From positions 1 to 64,000 of the forward strand of contig JAJEKB010021828.1 of NCBI GenBank assembly GCA_022393335.1: DNA of 64,000 nucleotides, read 5' to 3'. The DNA is from Macrotrachela quadricornifera. Its lineage: Eukaryota; Rotifera; Eurotatoria; Philodinida; Philodinidae. Below the pieces are notes generated by a model. It did no database searches and was not told where the DNA came from. It saw only the letters and a program-made list of their open reading frames with translations. The position numbers were made by a program, and so were the translations under genes. Numbering within the stretch: position 1 is the stretch's first letter; every line of letters begins with the position of its first letter. Below, in pieces: positions 23,796-37,500 of the stretch.

Positions 23796-26700
23796 GATAT
23801 CCAATAGTAAATATTCTGTTGTTGATGATAGATATAAAAACTAGTTGTTTTAGTAATGAATAAAAATGTGTAAAGTTATGATTTCAACGTTTTTAATATA
23901 TATTTTGTAATAAAAACCTACGTATATGTAAATCAATGATGCATAAAACAATTATGAAATATTTTTAATTATGTACGATAACATTCTAAAAGGTAATGCT
24001 CATTTGTTTGTTTACAATAACATCAATATTGAGTTTTTTTTTCTTTTCTCTCCATTAAAATGAATTAATATATTTTTCTAATGACTGTTTTGAAATTAAA
24101 CGTTGATATATAATAAAAATTTTATATATAAGTAATTTATAGTACAAGACAATTTATTGTTCGCTCGAGCAAATTTTACTGGAAATATACGTCTATCTCT
24201 TATGAGTATCTGATCAGTGAATCATCTGAGTAATAGTGTAACTTTGATAATATAGGCAACATATGTTCTATTAGTTATATGCAAAGTAAAAGAAATGATG
24301 TTATACCATTTGTGTTATGATAAATGATCATGGGATACATATATAAATGAGATGAATTCAATGCATACATTTAAAAGAACAAAAAAACAATAATTGTAAT
24401 CAATAATAATATCGTATTGCAGATTCTCCAGCTAAGCATAAAATATCAACAAGTACTGTATTGTGATTAGACTCATTTTCAAATATACAATCTATTCAAC
24501 ATGACTAAACTAAGGAATATTTACCTTAATTTCGTAATTTTGGTTCAGAGTATACTTGATACATATTATACAAAAGCTCAAGATTTTTATGTCAGATAAA
24601 GAAATGAATATATTAACAAGTAAATACTTTTAGTTTTCACAAATACAATTGAAAGCTTTTCAATAACGAGTACTTTTGGTCGATTATGATAGTATTCACA
24701 TTAAAACGGTTTCATTGTACTATATTCTGTAATTTACAATTTTTCAGTACGATTTTTATTTAATAGGTACATAAAAGCATTTTTCATTTAAGAAGAGTAT
24801 GATCGTATTAAATTATTATTAATCTCATTGTTTAGTATTTTATATAGTAAAATTAAAACCATGTATTATAACTAAATTGTGATATGAAATTAATTTAATC
24901 ATCTTATTTTTATTAATATTACTATTCATAAGTTAACTAAAAATTCGGGAAAAAAACTAATGTAAGTCACTAATTAATGACATTATTATTATCAACGATA
25001 TTATATTGATATTTTCCTGTTTTAATGTATGAATGGTTCTAACAAACGAATAGATAATGAAATAGTGGCATTTGATGGCTATAAAACATAATTATCATCA
25101 ATTGATATTACTTAATTTAAATTATTGATGATAAAGATTATGTTAAAAAAAAGAAGAAGGGAGTTTTAACTTTCAAATGGCTATGAAATAATTTTTTTTT
25201 TCGATTTTTTGTTATGATTATAAAAGACAAAAGTTCGCGTATACAGATTTAGTACTAGAGATATTAGTATTATATCACACGCAAACCAGCCATTCTGCCC
25301 TTGTCTAGCCTGTAAATTAGACTAAAAAAATATCTCAACAAATTAGACTAGGCTTTCAGTAGACTAAAACAGTAGATCTGTTTTAATTGACTTGACATTT
25401 ATTCATAATAGAAAATCTATTAATAACGATAATATTTGTTTATTTTAATTAATTTTCTTTTCTTATCTACTTTTATAAATCAAAAATTCCAACCAAAGAT
25501 ATTTAAACATTCTACTGATGAATTATTCAAGACATAAATAATCAATCTTATATTATTTTTTGTTTATTAAAATCTTGTCAATCATATTTTTCAAAATATT
25601 TAAGGAAAAGAAAATCTATATTAGATTTTTACTTTCAAGGACAACATATATTTATATTAACATGGTAGGATATATAAATAGTAGTCATGCAATGAAGAGA
25701 GAAAAAGTCAAGGAGAAGAAATATGAAGCTATTGTTATTTATGTCAAGGTTATTCTAGATTTACGTTAGCATACATTAGTTAAACTAATATTTAAATAAT
25801 TTATAACTTTCATAAGATCATTTTTTACCAATCGATTTGATGTGTTTGATAAAGAATTATTGAAGATGAAACATGATAAAATTGTCATGTTTACAAAGTA
25901 GAAATTCTCATCTTATTGATAAGAAAATCATCTTCAATTATATATTATAAATAGTCTTCATCTATCAACTCTACTAAAATTTATAATTATATCATTACTA
26001 GTTATTACAACACTGTTTGCTTTTATCTATGACATAAGGTGTACGAATAATTACTTCAATAAATCATCTATAAGAATAAAGTCAATGTTTTCCATGCAAA
26101 TATATATCGTAATATATGACAATGCGCGAAAATAATTTTTCTGTATATCTCATAGAAAACAACAATAATAAAAAAATAAATCTATATAAAGAAGAGAAAA
26201 GAAGACTATTATCATATTTGATTACTTCATTTTGTTAACGTCTATCTAAAACAGTACATTGAGAACATAATGACCTTGTAAGCGAAAGCATCTATTATAA
26301 CGGAAAGAAGCATCCTACAATTATATATAAAAGCGTGATCGAAAAGTTCCGGTCCTTTCCGAAAAATGACTTCTTCTCGCTGATTACAAATATAAAAATT
26401 TTCAAATTTTATTGTCTAATCTCCTACAATTAGACAAAATGTAATCTTCAATTTTTAAATCTCTATCCCTTTTAAAAAGAAAGCTATATAGGTTAATATT
26501 CTCAAGAATTTACTTCTATAGAATCAAATCAATAATCATTATTTATTAATTAGATATGATCATAGTGTACCTATTTTGTATTTTATTGATAGATATTCGT
26601 TCAATAAGAAAAAAACTTCTCGAGAATAATATTTATCTACCAAACCTTGAAACTTTTTTGATTAATTATTCACTATTTTGTTTTAAACAAAAATATCTTT

Positions 26701-28795
26701 GAAATATACTATTTAAATTTTAGAGTTTTCAAAAAACATTTATTCAACATTTTATGCCTCTCATAATGAAACTGATCGGTTCAAACAGTTATATCAACAT
26801 GAATCATTTTTCACTTTCCTCCTCCTATAACTGTCAAATTAAACTCTCCATTAGTAATCATATTTGCCTCTTAATCATTAGAAAGTAATGATGTAAGAAT
26901 CCTGTTTCATTACTATAGTATTTTTTTAATATTTATTTCCGTTCATATCTTTGCTCGTGGTATTCTTTTATATTCCAATGACATAACTTTTGATATCAAG
27001 ATAAATTTTTACTTAATAGAATAATCTGCTTCATATATATCCTCACAGAAATAGTCACTGATACCAGTAAAAACATGCTTGACTCCAAAGAAGACATTAC
27101 AAGAAATTTTTAGAAATAAAATGTTGGAAAAATATTGTTAGAACAAAATTTCTTTGGAATGGAATTGTGAAACACGATTTAGTTGGTAGGACTGATCGTA
27201 GAGAGATCATTTAATTCTGTCTCTTTTTATTGTATATCATCATACTATTCGTTTATGTAACCTTTCAGAAATATGATAAGGAAATAGTTCATATATTATG
27301 ACATCTTGCTATTGTCCTACAAATAGTGATGATAAAATTCAACAAAAATAGGCAAATATATGTAAGAATTTATTAAAACATTTTTTTTTAAATAATTGGA
27401 GTACATCTATACTATGTCACAATTCCAATATACTTATAACTATTTAGTCTATCTGTTATGGTCTGTGATTGTCTTATAATGATATCTGTCAAGATATGTA
27501 ATAATTCCTGCTTGATATCTGTCACAGGCTGTATTAAAGTGTAACCTTGTTTAGGTATCTGTTATGTATTATGGGTAGAGAGTCTAAATTTCTATTGCTT
27601 TACTCCAACAGTGCTTGTAGATCATGTTTCACAAAAATGCAGACCAACTGATAAAAAAAAGTTGTATCTACCCATCGGTAATAATTATCGATTATAACTT
27701 TGATTTAGATGATCTATTTATAGATTGATTCTTACTTTCTCATATATATTTAAAGTGAATTATTTGTTTTATATTACGAGAATAATGAGATTTTTATAAA
27801 TAATCACATTAGTATGATGTATGATGATGATGGAAAGACAAGCATAGTTCAAATGTATATGATGCATAACAAGAAAATATTCAATACTTGTATGAAAGTT
27901 CGAATCAATTTATATCAAAAACATATGATAGAATTAATAAATTGTAAAACTTAAAATCAATAAGTAACATTTACTTTCAAAAACAATATTAAAAACATAT
28001 GTTAGAGTAATTATGACATGAAATAAAAAAATATCATCATTATGATACGTTAAACAACATTAGTGAATAAATTGTTTGAAAAAAGATTTTAATGATAGAT
28101 TAAATCTTTATATATTTCTAAAATAAGTAATCATTTTATTAATGTAGATGTTTCGTTTGACGTGCCATAAAGAGAACATCAAAAACATATGTATTCAAGC
28201 GTAAAACTACTTAGTTACGACATATATGATAAAGTGCGAGCGCTTTCAATGGTGACACGATTTATTTGTGACAAATAGAGACCCATCTTAATGGAAATAG
28301 ACATGAGAGACTATATTGTAGAAATATTTTGTTTTTCTTTTGTCTTTTATCCTTGTTCGTGATATACACATAAAACATTTATTACATGGCAATAAAAATT
28401 ACAAATCAGTGTATACATTGTTTGTAATTATTGCTCAAAATAGTGAAATGATTTTTATTTCTTTCCTTCTTCTTCTTCTTTTTACTGTGATCGATTGATG
28501 ATGAGCCTATCTTTTTTTGACGTATTCATTTGACGGCAATCATTAGTTTTTTTTTTTTGATCAATTTGCGAATATACAAGTTACTTTTTTTTCTCTTTTT
28601 TCCTTCTGTATTACGATTATTAGACGAGAAGAGAAATGTGTGCGTTTTGCGGGAAAGAAGAACGCAGACAAAAGAGAAAAAAATTGTCTCGAAAGAGAAG
28701 AAAGTTCACCAAACTAGTGCTTGATCATTTCTTCTTCTTTCTCTTGTTCCTACTCTAGTCGTAGTTGGAGCACATAACAAAGACGATAGAGACTT
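23796..28795. other. Gene-poor AT-rich stretch
   Basis: About 5 kb with no coding exon that I can support. Short frames (for example 25560-25769) lack motifs. A phrase near 26338-26385 with GAAAAGTTCCGGTCCTTTCC has higher GC and looks like a transposon end, but no partner end was found. The last 300 bp before 28796 probably hold the promoter and leader of the longest kinase isoform, with pyrimidine-rich runs near 28460-28480 and 28540-28600. Confidence 0.45.
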
Positions 28796-28802
28796 ATGAA
28801 CA

Positions 28803-29092
28803 ATGTTAGTTCCATCATCACAACCACCACGTATACCACCATCTACTGTTGATTCACAATATGACACGACTACAGGTTATTCGTCATCATCTTATACACG
28901 ATGGTCACGATCACAAGCAAAATCTCGTCAGATTGGTAGGACTACTAATTCAATATCTCGTCGACGTTATCAATATCCAAATGAACCACGCTCCGACATT
29001 TTACATTATCAATCTTCTCGACAACAACAACAACAACAACCAATCAATTCAACAACCACACCACGACAATCAGCGGTAAATAATCTTTTGCC
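28803..29092 (+). CDS. NUAK alternative first exon 1 (long)
   Basis: Encodes [14 protein letters not shown], a Ser/Arg-rich region and a Gln run. The donor GCC/GTAAGT leaves two bases (CC), completed by the G at 31520, so the frame fits the kinase exon exactly. A second ATG at 28796, in another frame, opens an 18-codon ORF that overlaps this start. The following intron would be 2.4 kb if the two other first exons are skipped. Confidence 0.65.
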
Positions 29093-32000
29093 GTAAGTAA
29101 GCTTCTCGTTTTGTATCTCTTAAAAAGCTAGAAAAATGTCGATATAATGTTGATATGTAAATCAGATGTTTCCAATTTTTTTGTCATAGAATTCTAATGT
29201 AGCATTCCAACTGTGCACTATCAGACAAAAAAGTCCCTATTTTGTATAAATATAGATCACTATTTATAACAGAAAAATATCAATATTTTTATTAACATAT
29301 TCTAACAGGAATATTAATATTTAAGACTTGTATCAAAATCATAGAAGAAAAGAAAAAGAAAAAAGACATTTATTTTAAAGAGAATTCTTTCTAAATGATG
29401 ATAAACGGTCTTACATAAATTTTTGCTTTATTAAGACAACATCTATCTATAAATGATGTTCCTTTTCATCTGTCTGTTGATGTTCGTCTTATTTTTTCTG
29501 CAATTAATTGGTGTTGTACTATCTTTTTTTCTCTCGTTTTTTTCTGCACCAGCTTTTCTTTCTTTTCTGCCTATTTCTCGTTTCTTAGCGTAATATTGAT
29601 AAGGTCATTGCCAGTCGCAAATCAAATATAACATATCAATCTCTTTATATTATATGAATACGACGACAATCAATTGTTTTCTTCTTTTTGACAATCTATT
29701 TAGCATATGAAATCAATAAGGTATGAATTAAGAAACAATAATATATAACTGAACAAATCTCTCCGAATTCACCTGTACTGATAATCAAACTAAATTTTGA
29801 CTTTTTGGTTTTTTTTCTCTTTCTCGTTCGCCTATATCTTTTCTTTTTTCTTTCCAGTCAATCATGAAACTATCTCTGAATACATCAATGTATCAAGTAA
29901 TTAAAAAAAAAATCACGTCAAGTTTGTTCGCACTGTATGCTATCACCTGCTGATACTCTCATACTAGTCACATTTTTTATTCGCCATTGTAAATTTCAAG
30001 GTTTGTTCTTTTCATATACATATACATGTATATATATATGTATATAAGTAGGTGATAGAACAGTTATTTGTCGTTGTTTTTTTTATTTACATTCTTTCAT
30101 TATTCCATGTAATAGAGGTTTTGAAATATTAATATTTTATTCGATATTGTCGAATATATAAATATGACATCTGAACAAAATTTACATCAAGTTTCAATAA
30201 AATATGATAAACAACGTTCACGTTCGAATAATGATTTATTAGACGAGTAAGATACCATATTTAGAGGTTAACTTGCGTATTTTTTTTGGTATACTTCTAA
30301 TGTTGTACTTCTTTTTTTATATTCTCGCTGAGCGCGTGAAACATGATGCATAATTAAAGTGAAAAGATGATATTAGTCAAGTGCAAATTATTTATCCTTC
30401 TTCTTCCTTTCTTCATATATACACACACGCGCATATGTATATACATATACACTATTGATATTTTAAAATTATATTTATCCATCTGTATGATGGATTAATA
30501 TAGATAAAACGAAAAAAAAATAAATAAAGTTTATAATGATGACATTTCACATTGGTTACACTTGAGAGGTCATTGTGTGTATATATATGTATATAGTGAG
30601 AGTAGAAATTCTTTAGTTTGATTCTTTTTCTCCTTCACATTTTTACTTGTGGTTTCGTTTTGAAGCGAGAAAAAAAAAGAAAAGACGTTGTCGTCGTCGT
30701 GCTGCCTCGTCAAGTATCATTTCATATATTCGGTTGCTCTCGTATTTGCTGAGGCGAGTACACATACGAGAAAAGAAGTTCGAAAAGAAAAATACAGAAA
30801 GAAAGAACGAAAGAAAGAGAGAAGACGACGAAACGCGATTTTCTGTTGTTGAAATATAAAATCATCATCTGGCCAGTTCATTTCTTCTTCTTTTTCTTTT
30901 TTTTTGTCGTTATTCTCTCTATATTCGTGCTTACCATCGCTTTAAAGATACTTCGCACCGATTACATGGACAACGACGATGACGACAGAAGCAAAGATTG
31001 TGCAGGCACACGTTCATATTAAATAACTCTCCCATCTCTTCAATTTGACTATCTTCCTTTTCTTCTTATTTCATACAAAAGAACACATACATAATAATAC
31101 ATCGCTATAGTTCATTTTACATTTTCGAGTATACTGAGTTATTATATAAGAAAGAAACCGTACAAACAATGATTGCCCTACAAAGTTCTGATATTGACTC
31201 AATTGGTTTTTCCGATTATTATTCGCAAACATTAACTGGTAGCAGGTAAAGTTAAATATACAAAAAAAAAAGATAATGAAGAGAAAAGTTAATTTTATTC
31301 AATTATTTATCTTTAAAAAGATCAAAATAGTGAAAAAAAGAAAATATATATAGATAGTAAAAATTTGATTTTATCATAAGTTCAATTCTAAAATATGCAT
31401 GTCATATGCCTATATAATTGAAGGTTTTATTAATTACTGAAAATATGAAAAAAAAAGAAGAGATAATTAAACATTCATATACTCATTCTTATATATATTT
31501 TGTTCATGTTAATTCAAAGGATATCAAATGGTGTTCCTGGTGGAAATGTACGTCAACGTGCACGTCATTCAAATTGGTCTAGTTTAGGTAGTCTCAATAG
31601 TTTTGGTGAATCAACTGCAACACCACCATCATCACAAGAACATACTGGTAAACATCCAAATAATCCAAATGGTAATGGACAACAACGTGAAACATTACAT
31701 AGTCGATTTGACTTTAAACAAACATTAGGTAAAGGTACATATGGAAAAGTAAAATTAGCATTAGATAAACGAAAGAATGAACAAGTGGCAATAAAAACAA
31801 TAAAAAAATCACGTATTGAAAATCCACATGATTTAGCAAGAATTCGACGTGAAATTGATTTTATGACCAGTCTTAATCATCCATATATTATAAAGATAAA
31901 AGAAGGTAAAACAAAATTTATATATATAACATTGTTTTTATTTATTTATTTTCTTTTTAGTTTATGAAAGTCGAGAAAAAATTATACTTGTGATGGAATA

Positions 32001-34599
32001 TGCAAGTGGTGGAGAATTATATGATTATCTTAATCGTATGAAACGTATACCTGAATCTCAAGCTCGAGCTATTTTTCGACAAATTGTTTCAGCTGTTCAT
32101 TTTCTTCATAAAGTATAAAAATTATTTTTTATTTTAATCGATTAAAAAAGAAAACAAATTTTTTAAATTTTAGAATCATATTGTTCATAGAGATCTTAAA
32201 TTGGAAAATATATTAATTGATCATAATGGTGATATTAAAGTAAATATTTACTTTTTTATAAAATAAAATAAAAATAAAAATTATTATTATTTTTTTCTAT
32301 TTTATTAGTTAGCTGATTTTGGTTTAAGCAATAGTTGGTCACCTCGTCGATTATTGTATGTTATTATATAATTATCTTTATAGATGTATATATTCTTCTA
32401 GTTTTAATCAGACATACATTCTGTGGTTCTCCATTATATGCTTCACCAGAAATTGTCTCCGGTATTCCATATTATGGTCCTGAAGTATGAATTTATATAT
32501 TTTTAAAGATGGAAAAAAAATGAAATATGGTTTTTATATAGGTTGATTGTTGGTCATTGGGTGTTTTACTTTATACACTTGTTTTTGGTTCAATGCCATT
32601 TCAAGGTGGTGATTATAATCGACTTGTACGCAATATAACATCAGGAGATTTTATTCAACCTCGTGAACAGTCAGGTAATATGAATTATCCTAATATTGAG
32701 ATCAATAAGATGATAGTCATTAAGAAATCTAAAGATCATTTTTTTCCTCTACGATAAAATTTCTTTTGTTTTTTTCTACTCATAAATTTTTTCTAAAAAA
32801 AAAATCGAAAAACCAATGTATAGGCGCGCTCGGTCTTATACGTAAATGTTTAACGGTATTACCATCAAAACGTTTCACTGTTGATGATATTGCTACACAT
32901 CGATGGATTAATCTTGGTTATAAATATCCACCTGTTCATTATTATCTTACACCAGCAGTAAAACAAAATGGCACATCTGTGCCATCACATACACCAGCAT
33001 TAACATATAATCGAGTTCCAATAAAACCTAATGAATCTAATTCAAAAGCAATACCATCATCAGCACCTGATCATTCTCAACAACCACCATCAAAACAAAA
33101 TGGTCATGTATCAGATACTGAAAATAAATCTCGGCCAATAATAAATGGATTTCATTCATCACCACGAATACATCGATTAAATAGCAATACTGATCGAATA
33201 TCTCAAACAAGTCGACGGACATCTAAAGAAAGACATAATAGGGGTATATCATCGTCATCATCTAAACATCCTTCACGCACATAATAATATCTTAGCAATA
33301 TATATATATATATATCACAATAAGAATCTCAAGATATTTTTGTTTTGTTTTCTTTTTTCTTTTGTGTTTCTTTTTTCTTTTTTTTTTTCATTTTTTTTTC
33401 TAAATTTCTCTTTTTACCAAATTTGAGACTAATCAAATCCTATGCTTGAGCATGTGCGAAAAAAAAACACCTTTATTTGGTGATGGATTGCTTATTTTTA
33501 ACTTGTTCTCTTTTTTTTTTTATTTTATTTCATTAATATCATAGGTGCACTTTCACTTATACAATATTGCTTGAAATCAGATGCTAATAATCGTGCTACA
33601 ACAAAAGATATACTTCGTCATGATTGGTTAGCATATGGACCTACACTTTCTATACAATTAAATTTATCAACAACATTACCATCAAATGATCAACAAATAT
33701 CAAATGATTGTGATAAAATTCATTTAAGAACAACACCAACAATAAATGATAATTCATTATCAACAACAAATTCACTTGTTGAACTTGAACTTCATACAAG
33801 TTCATTTTTTGATACAACTCGATTACGTGAAAAAATATCAGGTAATAAAGATCAACAACGACGTAATCGAGTTTCAGCTATACCTATATCGACACGTTAT
33901 CTTTCATCGAATAATACAAAAACAACATCATCATCATTATCTCGTCCAACATATCGACGACCAATTAGTTTAGCTCTTGATGATCAATATTCATCTACAG
34001 AAATATCACAAAAACAATCTGTTAATACTCGACCCTCTCGACGAACAGCTTCACCCACAATAATAACAACACATACTAGTAATGATCGATTTCATTCACC
34101 ACAAACAATTAATCGATATAAATTGCCTGTATCACCTGAATCAACAATTTCATCACGTTATCATATATCATATGATTTAGATTCAGCATTAAATGATCTT
34201 AAGTCTAAAGAAATTAATAAATATACATTACAAGCACCATTAACAACTGAACATAATATTACACCACATTATCCAAGTACAACAACAACAACAGTTGTTG
34301 TACCATCTGTATTTACAACATCAGCTATTAAATTTGCTCCAGCACCTATACGACGAATTAGTCCTTTAAAAGATCAGGAAAATAATTCTTCTACTAATAC
34401 AGTACAGCTATTAACTAATACAAATTCTAATTCTCATATTGATGATAGTATTAATACTATTTCTCCAATTACTAATAATAATAATAATAAACAACGTTCT
34501 TTATTAACTTCACTTGAAATACCAACAACATTTAGTACATATAAAAATCGTTTATTAGATGGTAATAATAATATAGTTTCATCAAAAGGATATGATTAG
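28803..34599 (+). CDS. NUAK: NUAK-family (AMPK-related) serine/threonine protein kinase with alternative ends
   Basis: AMPK-related kinase, activated in other animals by LKB1 through the T-loop; roles include cell adhesion and polarity. Shared exons: 31520-31905, 31961-32112, 32174-32239, 32309-32355, 32412-32484 and 32542-32674. One of three first exons (28803-29092, 30164-30246, 31169-31245) joins in front, and one of two last exons (32824-33284 or 33545-34599) behind; all phases agree. The longest form is 733 residues. Kinase motifs: [18 protein letters not shown] (P-loop), VAIKTIKK (Lys), [10 protein letters not shown] (catalytic loop), ADFGLSN, then [13 protein letters not shown] with the T-loop Thr, and [19 protein letters not shown] in [14 protein letters not shown] and the [12 protein letters not shown] hinge favour NUAK over MARK or SIK. 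The tails are Ser/Thr/Asn-rich and not recognised. The kinase core ends inside the alternative last exons. Confidence 0.92.
30164..30246 (+). CDS. NUAK alternative first exon 2
   Basis: Encodes [18 protein letters not shown] followed by [10 protein letters not shown], with donor GA/GTAAGA leaving two bases in the last codon. That is the phase required by the acceptor at 31518-31519. There is no acceptor directly before its ATG, so it behaves as a first exon with its own promoter. An (AT)n and ATAC-rich region lies about 110-150 bp upstream. Confidence 0.6.
31169..31245 (+). CDS. NUAK alternative first exon 3 (proximal)
   Basis: Encodes [18 protein letters not shown] followed by SQTLTGS, with donor AGCAG/GTAAAG in the same phase as the two other first exons. 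It is the nearest to the shared kinase exon (intron 31246-31519). The upstream 300 bp are higher in GC and purine/pyrimidine-rich (30650-30850), consistent with a separate promoter and leader. Confidence 0.6.
32824..33284 (+). CDS. NUAK alternative last exon A
   Basis: Begins [18 protein letters not shown] with [14 protein letters not shown], the end of the kinase C-lobe (subdomain XI); the INLGY closely resembles vertebrate NUAK (VNWGY). A 110-residue polar tail follows, ending HPSRT-stop at 33284. The acceptor TATAG/GCGC has the same phase as exon B. Confidence 0.75.
33545..34599 (+). CDS. NUAK alternative last exon B
   Basis: Begins [18 protein letters not shown] with [13 protein letters not shown], a second, diverged version of the same C-lobe segment. 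A Ser/Thr/Asn-rich tail of about 310 residues follows to a stop at 34599. The acceptor CATAG/GTGC follows a long T-rich tract (33340-33540). Because it encodes the same structural element as exon A in the same phase, the two are read as mutually exclusive. Confidence 0.75.
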
Positions 34600-37500
34600 T
34601 AATAATTTTTCTTTAGTTCTATCAGTTTTTCTGTGATACTATCTGACTTTTTCTTCCTAAAAGACAACAACAGTAGTAGACATTTGTTCGTTTTTTTTTG
34701 GTGTACATCTACCTATTTTGTGCTTCGTATAATCAATCTCTTCCTTTTTTCTGTTTATTTCAATAACAGTTTTTTATATGCTCATTTTCTTTTCTCATTC
34801 AGATTGTACAAAAAAACGATATATTGCTGCTATGAAAATATTTATTTGTGTGTGTCTGTGTGTATGTTCAAAGTTCGATTTTCATTTTGTTCCTCTTCTT
34901 CTTTTTTTTTTTTGTATAATGTGAGAGTGAAGGCGTAAACCTTGAAGTAAACATAGTAGAACAATTGTCTCTTCTTTTTCTTTTTCACTTGAATACCTGA
35001 ATTTTACATTGACAACAAGGTTAAGTTTATTATTGTAAAAGAGAAAACATTTCAAAGAGATTTTTATTCGTTGACCATCTTATGAAACAAAACATAGAAA
35101 AACATTCATCATTACTTTTGTAATAATATACATAATTTGTCTAAAAATGTTTATCTTGAGTTGAATTGAAAAGTCAACAAACTATTTGTAACTAACTTCA
35201 GTAACAGAAGAATATGACAAAATTTTCTTCTTATTTATGTAAGGAAAAAATTAGTTTGTTGAAAGATAATAGTTGATAATGAACCAAGCCAAATCAATAG
35301 TTATTGTTTGATTTAATTCGCTACAGTTCGACAAAGTATATCATTTTTTTTGCATAAAAATAACTTGTAAATCATGATAGTGTGAAAAATTCTTACCAAA
35401 TTGATAAGACATGTAAATATCGATGGTACGGACTAAAATTGTTACTGATAAGCTTATATATCATTGGAAAGAAGTTCTATGTGATAAAATGAAATATTTG
35501 TTTTCAACGTTGTATGATTATACGATTATAATTTTCCTTTGGTCAAAAAGAATGTGATTCTCAAAATGAAAAAAGAAAATATCGATTGCAACTATATTTG
35601 TTCGAAATCTGACATACTCGCAACTGCTAGATACATGTAGAAGAATTTTATCGAATCAAATTACAGAGAGAGATAAACTAGTAAAGGATATTATCAGAAA
35701 AGATGTGTATTATCGTTGTTATTTCTGTTCTATATACTATTGAATTTAATATGAACATATGCATAATGCACTAGTATAAATCTGTAGGATGCATTGATAT
35801 GTGAACGACCAGAAAAAATTTTTGGAAATGAAGCGTCTATTTTTATATATGAGCGACAATGATTTAGTCGATCGATTTACACTTTTGCCTACGGATAAAG
35901 AATGAAAAATAATAACGCTCATTATCTCTAACATATTCATCACGATGAGATCCATCGGTGGGTCCCACTGCTGCCAGCATAGTAAATCAAATTGACTGCG
36001 ACCGAACACATTCTTTTATAGGACTGATCAAATATAGAATCTTATGCAGCTTTAAACGCTCTTTCTAATGATATATTTGAAAATTAATTTTCACCTAAAT
36101 ATGGTGGAGAAAAAATTCACATAAGGATATAGATAGGATGAAATAAAGAATAAACAAGAGTGCACGCCTTGTTAAACCAAATAAACGGGTAATTTTCACG
36201 AGAAAGATTAATTCATTTTCTGCTGACTATTGTTCTTGCCATTTATAGTTACAAAATTAACTAGATCTTATTGCCTATCTCTAATTGGATTTTGCTGAAA
36301 TTATTTTATCTTTCACATAAGAAGTGTCGTTCCGATTATTGTTTCAAAAATAGGCAAATGTAAGAATCGGTTGATCACACTCTTGAGTGTCCAATGACAC
36401 TATAAACAAACGATAACCAAACAAGAAAAATCATTTACATAGAGTCGAACTTATGTGCGTTGATTATCATCATGTGATGAACAGCTGAAAGAAGCAATAC
36501 TTGTCGAGGAGATAACAAGGTTTGTCAAATAACATTTCCAAAAATTAGTTCTAATTTGATTTCTATAGAATAAAATATAATAATTAAATTATTTATATAG
36601 ATGAATAGCCCTCCGAATCACAATTCTCCGTTAATTTTTATCTATGATGAGAAATCATTTTATCGAATAATGAACGTAAGTCATTTACGACTAAAACTTT
36701 TTTGAATTCCACACTTAAAATTAATGATCTTCTGATAGGAGAAATTCAGTAGTATCTATATGTTTACAATCGATAAGTTGTTATCGATTGATAACTAAGC
36801 CAATTGTTGTGTTTTCTACGTCGTGTACTTGAGTCAATATTGAAAAGTATAGCAAAATTTCGAAGTCATCTTATATGCTTATCTCAAATTCTAAAGATTT
36901 ATATCAACATATAACTCACAATTCAAATTGACTAATTAACAAAACTCTAGTACCTGACATAGCTACAAATGAGCCATTCCAGTTTAAATACAACCTTGAC
37001 TTTGACAACAGCTTTCTATGACAACAACCAAGATATACGAGACAGATCTCAATTTACATGCAATATCAGTGTATATTTGATTGATTTCAAAAGATGTTAA
37101 ATCAATATCCAGTATCAAAATGAATTTGAGACCTGTTATTATATAAACTTCATACTGCTCTTCGCAACAGTCTATATTGAATAAAAAACAAGTTGATGTC
37201 TTTGTTCACGTAACAAAATATTAGTATCTATAAAAAGATGAAATTCGCTGCTAAAGACCATCAAATATTTTACTTTTTATAATATTTTTCAAAATAACTA
37301 GTAAAAAAAGTGACAGATAACATAATAGAGCTTCTTCTATAACAAAAATCACAGAGAATTAGTGCTATACATCACCTATAATGGTATTACAGCATAAATG
37401 AAAGAATAAAAAGCAATAGAGAATATGAGCACGAAGAAAGAAAAAGATGAAAAACGTTACTTTTACAATGACTTTATTCTGCAACTAGACCTTTTACATT

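Noticed and set aside
26335..26390. GC-richer phrase with GAAAAGTTCCGGTCC resembling a transposon end
   Set aside because: No inverted partner or transposase remnant was found nearby, so a mobile element cannot be supported.
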